A DNA stretch of 11,511 bases from Planctomycetota bacterium (GTDB lineage Bacteria; Planctomycetota; UBA1135): contig JALUUN010000279.1 in the NCBI GenBank assembly GCA_027021325.1, positions 1 through 11,511 on the forward strand, read 5' to 3'. The translations under genes were made by a program, and so were the position numbers. The notes beneath the pieces are model-generated. The model did no database searches. It worked only from the letters and a program-made list of their open reading frames with translations, and had not been told where the DNA came from. This document shows positions 6,153 through 11,511 of the stretch, piece after piece; within the stretch, counting starts at the first letter, position 1, and the number at the start of each line of letters is the position of its first letter.

Positions 6153-7790
6153 ATGCCCGGCGTCGAGGACTTCCCGGACCTGATCCAGCTGCGCGACGAG
6201 CTCGGCGAGGTCACCGGCCTGTTCAGCGACCACGGCGCCTGGTTCGGCGTCACCTGGGGCGAGCGTGCCAACTTCGAAATCCACCTGCGCCCCGCCGAAG
6301 CCGGGGCACGGCGTGCCCTTCTCCATCTTGGGGCCCCTTTCCGCGGCCGCACGGTCTGGGCCGATGCCCTCGAGGGCGACCTCCTGGACGGTGCCCATCT
6401 GCGCCTCGGTTTCGTCTCTCCCGACGCCCTGGTCGTGGAGGTCCGCCACGACCGCGAGCCCCGCGTCGGCTGCGACCTGCCCTTCAGCGTCGTGGCGGCG
6501 GGGGAGGGGCGCTGGCTGGTGGTCGTCGCCCCCGAGGGCGGCGCGGTCCGCGACCCCGACTGCCTCGACGCCAACCGCACGCGCTGGGACGAGATGTTCC
6601 GCCGTGCCTTCCACGGCCTGCGCCTGGCCGGCGAGGCCGCCGCCGAGCTGGCCGTGGCCCGCGCGGTGACGGTCCTCGGCTGGAACCGGCGCGCCCCGCG
6701 CGGCGACCTGGCCCACCACGGCGTGATCCCCTCGCCCTTCGCCTATCCGGGCTACTGGGCCTGGGACTCCTGGAAGCACGCCCACGCCCTCGCCACCGTC
6801 GAGCCCTGGCTGGCGGCCGAACAGCTCCGCGCCCAGTTCCAGCGCCAGGACCGGGACGGCCAGGTCCCCGACACCTGCATGCCCCAGCGCTCCCGGGACC
6901 ACTGGGACAACACCAAGCCGCCCATGGCCGCCTGGGCCCTGGAGGCCCTGTGGCGTCAGACCGAGGACCGCGCGCTTCTGGCCGAGCTCTACCCGCCGTG
7001 TGCGCGCCAGTTCGTCTGGTGGGACCGCTTCCGGCGCCGCCCTGGCGAAGCCCTCCACGCCGCCGGCGGCGTGGACCGGCGCACCGCCATGTGGGACTCG
7101 GGCTGGGACGACTCCCGGCGCTTCGAGGAAGCCCCCCTGGAGAAGGGGCCCGGCGGCTGGCGCCTGTTCCGCCTCTGGCAGCCGGACCTGAACACCTGGC
7201 TTCTCGGAGAGGCGCGGATCCTGGCCCGCCTCGCCCGGGTCCTGGACCAGGACCCGGCCCCCTTCGAGGCCGATGCCCGCCGCCTCGAGGAGGGCCTGCG
7301 CCGGCTCCTCGATCCGGACACCGGGCTGTGGCGCGACCGCCTCGTCGAGGAGGACGGAAGCCCCGGCCCCTTCGCCCGCCTCTCCTCGGCCTGCTGGCAT
7401 CCCTACTGGGCAGGGCTGGGCGGCGAGGCCGAGGGCCGGGCCCTCCTCGAGGCCCTGGAGGACGGGCGCCGCTTCGGAACCCCCCTTCCCTTCCCTGCCC
7501 TGCCCCGGGACGACCCCGGCTTCGATCCCGACGGCTACTGGAACGGGGCGGTGTGGTTCGACCAGGCGGCGCTCGCCGTCGCCGCCCTGGAGCGCCTGGA
7601 GACGGGTGCCGGCGAAGAGCCCCTGCGCCGGCTTCTCAGCGCCGCCGCCGACCACCCGAACCTCTACGAGAACTACTCGCCCCTCACCGGCGCGCCGGCC
7701 CAGGGTGCGCGACCGGCGGCGCCGCAGTTCTCCTGGACCGCGGCCGCGATCCTGGAGATGGCGCGCGGCGGGCCCACGCCCTTCGCTTGA
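6153..7790 (+). CDS. GH63/MGH1-like (alpha/alpha)6-barrel glycoside hydrolase
   Basis: A 545-residue protein without a signal peptide. Residues 1 to about 170 look like a beta-rich N-terminal domain; the rest looks like a helical (alpha/alpha)6 barrel of the GH63/mannosylglycerate hydrolase/YgjK type. Supporting motifs are YPGYWAWDSWKHA (from Y198), DSGWDDS (from D315), YWNGAVWFDQA (from Y462), YENYSPLTG (from Y505) and FSWTAA near the end. By analogy with GH63, Asp319 in GWDDS would be the general acid and Glu506 in YENY the general base. Known relatives cleave alpha-glucosides or alpha-mannosides, including the compatible solutes mannosylglycerate and glucosylglycerate. It is longer than stand-alone mannosylglycerate hydrolases because of the N-terminal domain. 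The ATG at 6153 is preceded by AGTGAGG about 8 bases upstream, one of the few plausible Shine-Dalgarno sites here. Together with GH172 it suggests stepwise hydrolysis of one glycoside. GH37 or GH15-type families are less likely alternatives. Confidence 0.82.
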   Translation: MPGVEDFPDLIQLRDELGEVTGLFSDHGAWFGVTWGERANFEIHLRPAEAGARRALLHLGAPFRGRTVWADALEGDLLDGAHLRLGFVSPDALVVEVRHDREPRVGCDLPFSVVAAGEGRWLVVVAPEGGAVRDPDCLDANRTRWDEMFRRAFHGLRLAGEAAAELAVARAVTVLGWNRRAPRGDLAHHGVIPSPFAYPGYWAWDSWKHAHALATVEPWLAAEQLRAQFQRQDRDGQVPDTCMPQRSRDHWDNTKPPMAAWALEALWRQTEDRALLAELYPPCARQFVWWDRFRRRPGEALHAAGGVDRRTAMWDSGWDDSRRFEEAPLEKGPGGWRLFRLWQPDLNTWLLGEARILARLARVLDQDPAPFEADARRLEEGLRRLLDPDTGLWRDRLVEEDGSPGPFARLSSACWHPYWAGLGGEAEGRALLEALEDGRRFGTPLPFPALPRDDPGFDPDGYWNGAVWFDQAALAVAALERLETGAGEEPLRRLLSAAADHPNLYENYSPLTGAPAQGARPAAPQFSWTAAAILEMARGGPTPFA

Positions 7791-7806
7791 TCCGCGCCGG
7801 ACCGGC

Positions 7807-7843
7807 CGGGGCCGCAGGGTGCGGAGCGCCGGTGGCGGCCCCG
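7807..7843 (+). terminator. Candidate hairpin terminator after the glycosidase pair
   Basis: CGGGGCCGC (7807-7815) and GCGGCCCCG (7835-7843) form a perfect 9-bp stem around a 19-base loop, starting 17 bases after the glycosidase stop. There is no T-tract. Its position between two unrelated functional groups supports a transcription boundary. Inverted repeats of this kind arise readily in such GC-rich DNA. Confidence 0.4.
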
Positions 7844-7862
7844 CCGCGGGGGGGGCGAGGGG

Positions 7863-7868
7863 TAGAAT
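7863..7868 (+). promoter_or_regulatory. Candidate -10 element for the pssA-led operon
   Basis: TAGAAT matches the -10 consensus at 5 of 6 positions in an otherwise G/C-only stretch. It lies 22 bases before the ATG at 7891. It is flanked by GGGG (7859-7862) and CCCC (7869-7872), so it would sit in the loop of a small hairpin. No -35 hexamer is evident at 16-18 bases upstream. The transcript would have a short leader of about 15 bases without a Shine-Dalgarno. Confidence 0.42.
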
Positions 7869-7890
7869 CCCCGGGCCCCAGGCCCCGCGC

Positions 7891-8751
7891 ATGGATTCCG
7901 ACTCCTCCCCGAGCCCCCGGCTCCGGCCCTTCGCCGTCCTTCCGAGCCTGGTCACCCTGGGCAACCTCGCCTGCGGGCTGTCGGCGCTGGTCTGGATCAC
8001 CGAGGCTGCCGAGCCGGGGATGCACCACCGTCTGGCCTACGCCGGCTGGCTCCTGGTCCTGGCGGCCTTCCTCGACGGCGTGGACGGCAAGGTCGCGCGC
8101 CTGACGCGGAGCACTTCCGAGCTCGGCGCGCAGCTGGACAGCCTCTGCGACGCCGTCACCTTCGGCGTCGCGCCGGCCATGCTCGGCCGCGCCCTGGTGG
8201 TCCTGGAAGGTCCGGCCTTCGAGGTCTACGTCCACCCGCGGCTGCTCTTCGTGGCGCCGGTGGTCTACGGGATGTGCGCCATCCTGCGTCTGGCGCGCTA
8301 CAACGTGTCCCACAACGAGGAGGGGCCCGGTGCCGGCGGCAACCGCGGCTTCACCGGCCTGCCGACCCCCGCCGCCGCGGCCGTCCCGACGGCCCTGGTT
8401 CTCTTCTTCCACGGCATCCAGGATCCGGACTTCCTCCTCGGCTGGGCCCCGGACACTGTCGCCACGGCCCAGGCCCTGGTGATCCGCGCCGTCCCCTTCA
8501 GCCTGGTGGTCCTGGCCGCCCTCATGGTCTCGCGGATCTCCTATCCCCACTTCTTCTCCTGGCTCACCGAGCGCCGCCGCCCCTTCCACGTCATGGCCGA
8601 GGCGGTCGTCCTCCTGGGCCTGCTCCTCGTCGAGCCCGAACTGACTCTCCTCGGCGCCAGCCTCCTCTTCGTGCTTCTGCCCGCCGGCCTCGCCCTCCGG
8701 CGCTGGCTGCCCGGCGCCGGCCGCCCCGCCTCCCGCCAGGCCCCGCGATGA
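7891..8751 (+). CDS. pssA: CDP-alcohol phosphatidyltransferase, probable phosphatidylserine synthase
   Basis: A 286-residue integral membrane enzyme of the CDP-alcohol phosphatidyltransferase family. The full catalytic signature DGxxAR-x8-GxxxDxxxD is present as D65, G66, A69, R70, G79, D83 and D87; the aspartates bind the metal and the CDP-diacylglycerol. The N-terminal LPSLVTLGNLACGL and the later ARYNVS and GLPTPAAAA stretches are typical of CDP-diacylglycerol-serine O-phosphatidyltransferases rather than PgsA. The reaction would be CDP-diacylglycerol plus serine to phosphatidylserine and CMP. About seven to eight hydrophobic segments are seen, with extra ones after the catalytic domain. 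The ATG at 7891 starts the conserved N-terminus; longer upstream reading is a shadow of the glycosidase. Its stop overlaps the folK start (ATGA). No phosphatidylserine decarboxylase gene is adjacent, so a related headgroup cannot be excluded. Confidence 0.88.
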   Translation: MDSDSSPSPRLRPFAVLPSLVTLGNLACGLSALVWITEAAEPGMHHRLAYAGWLLVLAAFLDGVDGKVARLTRSTSELGAQLDSLCDAVTFGVAPAMLGRALVVLEGPAFEVYVHPRLLFVAPVVYGMCAILRLARYNVSHNEEGPGAGGNRGFTGLPTPAAAAVPTALVLFFHGIQDPDFLLGWAPDTVATAQALVIRAVPFSLVVLAALMVSRISYPHFFSWLTERRRPFHVMAEAVVLLGLLLVEPELTLLGASLLFVLLPAGLALRRWLPGAGRPASRQAPR

Positions 8752-9227
8752 CGGACTGGTTCGTCGGCCTCGGCTCCAACCTCGGCGACCGCGAGGCGCT
8801 TCTGTGCTCCGCCCTGGGCGAGCTGGCCGCGGCCCCCGGCCTGCGCCTCTGCGCCGTGAGCCGCTTCCACGAGACAGCCCCCGTGGGCGGTCCGCCCCAG
8901 GGACCTTTCCTCAACGCCGTCGCCCGCCTGGCCTGGGCGGGGGGGCCCGAGGCCCTCCTGGACCTCCTCCTCGCCGTGGAGGCGCGCCACGGCCGGCGCC
9001 GGGGCCTGCGCTGGGGGCCACGCACCCTGGACCTGGATCTTCTCTGCTCCCTGCCGGCGGTCACGGTGCACCGGCCGCCGCGCCTCGTCCTGCCCCACCC
9101 GCGCCTCGAGGAGCGCCGCTTCGTCCTCGAGCCCCTGGCCGAACTGGCCCCCGGCCTGCGCCTGCCCTCGGGCCGGAGTGTCGGCGAGCGCCTCGGGGAA
9201 CTGCGAAGCCATGGAGCGCCTGCCTGA
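8748..9227 (+). CDS. folK: 2-amino-4-hydroxy-6-hydroxymethyldihydropteridine pyrophosphokinase
   Basis: A 159-residue cytoplasmic enzyme of folate synthesis that transfers pyrophosphate from ATP to 6-hydroxymethyl-7,8-dihydropterin. All family blocks are present: GLGSNLGD (7-14), ETAPVGGPPQGPFLNAV (from E42), GPRTLDLDLL (90-99) and LPHPRLEERRFVLEPL (115-130). Asp95 and Asp97 are the magnesium ligands, at the same numbers as in E. coli HPPK. The length is normal. The ATG overlaps the pssA stop by 4 bases, which fixes the start and implies coupled translation. The C-terminal 17 bases overlap panC. No folB or folP lies beside it within the window. Confidence 0.96.
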   Translation: MTDWFVGLGSNLGDREALLCSALGELAAAPGLRLCAVSRFHETAPVGGPPQGPFLNAVARLAWAGGPEALLDLLLAVEARHGRRRGLRWGPRTLDLDLLCSLPAVTVHRPPRLVLPHPRLEERRFVLEPLAELAPGLRLPSGRSVGERLGELRSHGAPA

Positions 9228-10056
9228 CCGGGACGCCCTCGCCGCCTGGCGGACGGACCTCGGGGAGATCGCTCTCGGGCTCGTTCCGACCATGGGCGCC
9301 TTGCATGCCGGCCACGAGAGCCTGGTCCGGGCGGCGCGCGAGGCCTGCGAGCGGGTCCTGGTCTCGATCTTCGTCAATCCCCTCCAGTTCGACGAGAGTG
9401 CCGACTTCGAGGCCTACCCGCGGCCCTTCGAGGAGGACCTGCGGACCCTGGAGGGCCTGGGCGCGGATGCGGTCTACCTGCCGACCCCCGGAGACATGTA
9501 CCCGCAGGGCTTCGAGACCCGCATCGTTCCCGGTGCGTCCGGGCGCGGCTTCGAGGGCGCTTGCCGGCCGGGGCACTTCGAGGGCGTGCTCACCGTCGTC
9601 TACAAGCTCCTGGTCCGGGCACGGCCCGCCCGCGCCTTCTTCGGTGAGAAGGACGCCCAGCAGCTGCACCTGGTCCGGCGCATGGTCGAGGACCTGGAGC
9701 TCCCTGTGGAGATCACTTCCTGCCCGACGGTGCGGGAGACGGACGGCCTCGCTCTGTCTTCGCGCAACGTCCACCTCGGCCCGGAGGAGCGCGAACGGGC
9801 CGGCGCCCTCTACCGCGCTCTGACCGCGGCGCGCACGGCCTTCGCGGGCGGGGAGCGCGACCCCGCCGCCCTGGCCGCGGTCATGGAGGAGGTCTTCGCC
9901 CGCGCCGGCCTGGAGCCGGAGTACGCCGCCGTCGTGGACGACCGCCTCTTCCGGACCCCGGAACGCCTGGAGCCGGGCATGCCCTGCCGGGCGGTGACCG
10001 CCGCCCGCGTCGGCCGGACGCGCCTCATCGACAACCTCTTCCTCGGCCATGCCTGA
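9211..10056 (+). CDS. panC: Pantothenate synthetase (pantoate-beta-alanine ligase)
   Basis: A 281-residue cytoplasmic enzyme that joins pantoate and beta-alanine using ATP, the last step to pantothenate for CoA. It shows the nucleotidyltransferase motif PTMGALHAGH (26-35, with His32 and His35), VSIFVNPLQF (51-60), YPRPFEEDL (69-77), RPGHFEGVLTVVYKL (from 119), FGEKDAQQL (144-152, the KMSKS-like loop region) and RETDGLALSSRN (175-186). The ATG at 9211 gives a normal-length protein and overlaps folK by 17 bases. An in-frame GTG at 9178 would add 11 residues with no family resemblance. The last 8 bases overlap ispE. panB and panD are not in the window. Confidence 0.97.
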   Translation: MERLPDRDALAAWRTDLGEIALGLVPTMGALHAGHESLVRAAREACERVLVSIFVNPLQFDESADFEAYPRPFEEDLRTLEGLGADAVYLPTPGDMYPQGFETRIVPGASGRGFEGACRPGHFEGVLTVVYKLLVRARPARAFFGEKDAQQLHLVRRMVEDLELPVEITSCPTVRETDGLALSSRNVHLGPEERERAGALYRALTAARTAFAGGERDPAALAAVMEEVFARAGLEPEYAAVVDDRLFRTPERLEPGMPCRAVTAARVGRTRLIDNLFLGHA

Positions 10057-10921
10057 GGGCAGTGCCCTCACCATCCCGGCCAAGATCAACTGGGACCTCC
10101 GGGTCCTCGGCCGGCGCCCCGACGGCCTGCATGAATTGCGCTCCTGGTTCCTGGCGGTGGAAGGCGGGGACCGCCTGGCGTGGCGACCGGGCGCGAGCGG
10201 GCTCCAGGTCACGGGCCCGGCGGCGGCGGGGGTGCCCGCGGACGAAGGCAACCTCGTCCTCCGCGCCGAGGCGGCCTGGCGCCAGGCCGGCGGCCGTGCC
10301 CCCGCGGGCGGCTGGTTCCTGCACAAGGAGATCCCGGCCGGCAGCGGGCTGGGCGGCGGCAGCGGCGACGCCGCCGCCGCCCTGCGCCTCCTCCAGGCGG
10401 CCGCCGGGGCGCCGCTCGACGGGGAGGTCCTGCGCGCGGTCGCGCGCACGCTCGGCGCCGACCTCCTCTTCTTCCTGGAAGGCCGCGACGCCGAACTCCG
10501 CGGAGGCACGGGCGACACCGTCCTGGCCCGGGCCGAGCCGCCTGCCGGTGAGGTCCTCCTGGCCCTTCCGCCCTTCGCCGTGCCGACGGCGCCGGTCTAC
10601 GCTCGAAGCGGCGCTGCGCCCTGGAGGCCCGGCGCCGTAGAGGAGGAGGCGCCGGCCTCCCTGCCGCCGCCGGCGGCGGCGCGCAACGACCTCGAGGCCG
10701 CCGCCTGCTCTGCCGTTCCCGCCATGCAAGCCTTCCTCGACGCCCTCCGCCGCTACGCCCCCTTCCGGATGTCCGGCTCCGGCGGCGCCTGCTTCCTCTA
10801 CCTCGATGCGGGAGAGGCCGCTCCCGCCGGCCTGCGCCGCGATCCGGCCCTGGACGGCGTCCGCTTCCGGCGCGCCGCCATCCAGCGCGGCCCGGTCCTC
10901 GGGGAGGCCGTGGCATGGTGA
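10049..10921 (+). CDS. ispE: 4-diphosphocytidyl-2-C-methyl-D-erythritol kinase
   Basis: A 290-residue GHMP kinase of the MEP isoprenoid pathway; it phosphorylates CDP-ME at the 2-hydroxyl. Motifs are AKINWDLRVLGRRPDGLHEL (11-30), IPAGSGLGGGSGDAAAALR (95-113, ATP loop), GADLLFFLEG (136-145), NDLE (213-216) and MSGSGGACF (241-249). Lys12 and Asp138 correspond to the catalytic Lys and Asp of the family. Two usual features differ: the ATP loop has SGD where SSD is common, and the stretch after Asp138 is LLFF where VPFF is usual. Neither removes a catalytic residue. The ATG overlaps panC by 8 bases, fixing the start. Presence of ispE implies isoprenoids come from the MEP route. Confidence 0.94.
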   Translation: MPEGSALTIPAKINWDLRVLGRRPDGLHELRSWFLAVEGGDRLAWRPGASGLQVTGPAAAGVPADEGNLVLRAEAAWRQAGGRAPAGGWFLHKEIPAGSGLGGGSGDAAAALRLLQAAAGAPLDGEVLRAVARTLGADLLFFLEGRDAELRGGTGDTVLARAEPPAGEVLLALPPFAVPTAPVYARSGAAPWRPGAVEEEAPASLPPPAAARNDLEAAACSAVPAMQAFLDALRRYAPFRMSGSGGACFLYLDAGEAAPAGLRRDPALDGVRFRRAAIQRGPVLGEAVAW

Positions 10922-11511
10922 GGCGCACCCTGGTCGTCGGCCCCGGCCGGGCCGGCCGTTCTCTGGCCCTGGCCGAGGCCCGGGCCGGCCACCACGTCCA
11001 GCTCCTCGGCCGCGGCCCCGGCCCCTGGATGGAGTGGGCGAGGCTCCAGGGCATCGAGCCCCTGCTCGGCCCGCCCGAGGCGGCCGGCCTGGGCAAGGCG
11101 CGGGTGGTCCTCTTCGCCGTCCCCGACGGGGCGCTCGCTTCGGCCGCTGCCGAGGTCGCCCGGGCGCTGCCGCCGCGGCGCAAGCGCTTCGCCGCCCACC
11201 TCAGCGGCTTCCATGGCCTCGAGCCCCTGCGGCCCTTCGAATGCCTGGGCCACGCCACCGCCGCACTGCACCCCATCCTCTCCTTCGGCGACCCTGACCG
11301 CGACCTCCTCACGCTCCTGCGCGCGCGGGTCACGGTTCTGGCCCCGGAAGAGGCGCAGAAGGACGCCCTGCGCGTGGTCCGCTCCTGGGGGGCGCGGCCG
11401 CTGCTCCTGCCGCCGGACGTGGACCGCCGGCGCTACCACCTGGCCCTGAGCCTCGCCTCGAACCATCTCCTGGCCCTCCTCCACGAGGCCGAGGAACTCC
11501 TGCGCCCGGCG
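10915..11511 (+). CDS. Rossmann-like / DUF2520 NAD(P)-binding protein (3' end outside window)
   Basis: The frame is open from the ATG at 10915 to the window edge, giving 199 residues of a protein usually near 260-300. The N-terminus is a dinucleotide-binding fold: VVGPGRAGRSLA (8-19), a variant of GxGxxG, with VVLFAVPDGAL at 64-74. AALHPILSF (117-125 region) and YHLALSLASNHLLALL (from Y174) match the family's HPLxSF and YHxxxxxASNxL stretches, the latter starting the helical DUF2520 domain. It overlaps ispE by 7 bases; an alternative GTG at 10918 would overlap by 4. DUF2520 genes are often neighbours of panC/panD, for example Rv3603c beside panC in Mycobacterium tuberculosis. The fold resembles short-chain beta-hydroxyacid and ketopantoate reductases, so a pantoate-forming reductase role is possible but unproven. 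Confidence 0.88.
   Translation, partial: MVRRTLVVGPGRAGRSLALAEARAGHHVQLLGRGPGPWMEWARLQGIEPLLGPPEAAGLGKARVVLFAVPDGALASAAAEVARALPPRRKRFAAHLSGFHGLEPLRPFECLGHATAALHPILSFGDPDRDLLTLLRARVTVLAPEEAQKDALRVVRSWGARPLLLPPDVDRRRYHLALSLASNHLLALLHEAEELLRPA

Noticed and set aside
7791..7890. Riboswitch or tRNA in the 100-bp gap before pssA
   Set aside because: Only a simple 9-bp stem and a TAGAAT element are visible. No cloverleaf or known aptamer consensus could be recognised.
5979..8000. Open frame of 673 codons on the minus strand opposite the GH63-like gene
   Set aside because: No recognisable motif, biased Gly/Ala/Arg composition, and the plus strand is a convincing enzyme. The same applies to the minus frames opposite pssA-folK (8541-9377) and panC-ispE (9061-10518).

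Overview
The window is bacterial chromosomal DNA, very GC-rich (clearly about 70% or more by eye) and almost entirely coding. GC-rich codon usage leaves long spurious open frames on the opposite strand. The integrin-like FG-GAP protein with its C-terminal beta domain, the cytoplasmic glycosidases, the DUF6786-type lipoprotein and the scarcity of Shine-Dalgarno sequences suggest a Planctomycetota-like or other little-studied environmental lineage. This placement is weak and rests on recalled family distributions. No RNA gene, CRISPR array, insertion sequence or phage gene was seen.

Region 1 (1-1785, +) holds the two membrane subunits of a carbohydrate ABC importer. The first is cut by the window edge and carries an extra N-terminal membrane segment. 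The second overlaps it by 4 bases (GTGA). Region 2 (1875-3809, +) encodes an exported seven-repeat beta-propeller protein of the FG-GAP type. It converges on the next gene, and the two stop codons lie in the opposite arms of one 9-bp hairpin (3803-3836).

Region 3 (3830-7790) looks like a sugar-use locus. A DUF6786-type lipoprotein (-) is divergent from a GH172 (DUF2961) glycosidase (+), which is followed after 10 bases by a GH63/MGH1-like glycosidase. The 45-bp divergent gap shows the same TANNNT-N6-ATG arrangement on both sides, suggesting paired leaderless promoters. With the importer subunits, this reads as uptake of an oligosaccharide or glycoside followed by hydrolysis in the cytoplasm. 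The substrate is unknown.

Region 4 (7891-11511, +) is a tightly overlapping housekeeping run: a phosphatidylserine synthase-type CDP-alcohol phosphatidyltransferase, folK, panC, ispE, and a partial Rossmann/DUF2520 protein running off the right edge. Each gene overlaps the next by 4-17 bases, which implies one transcript and translational coupling. The pathways served are phospholipid, folate, pantothenate/CoA and isoprenoid synthesis. The DUF2520 protein beside panC is a candidate for an unassigned step in pantothenate metabolism.

No unmistakably new system is visible. The best leads are the paired leaderless promoters, the possible binding-protein/permease fusion at the left edge, the GH172/GH63-like/DUF6786 sugar locus, and the DUF2520-panC association.
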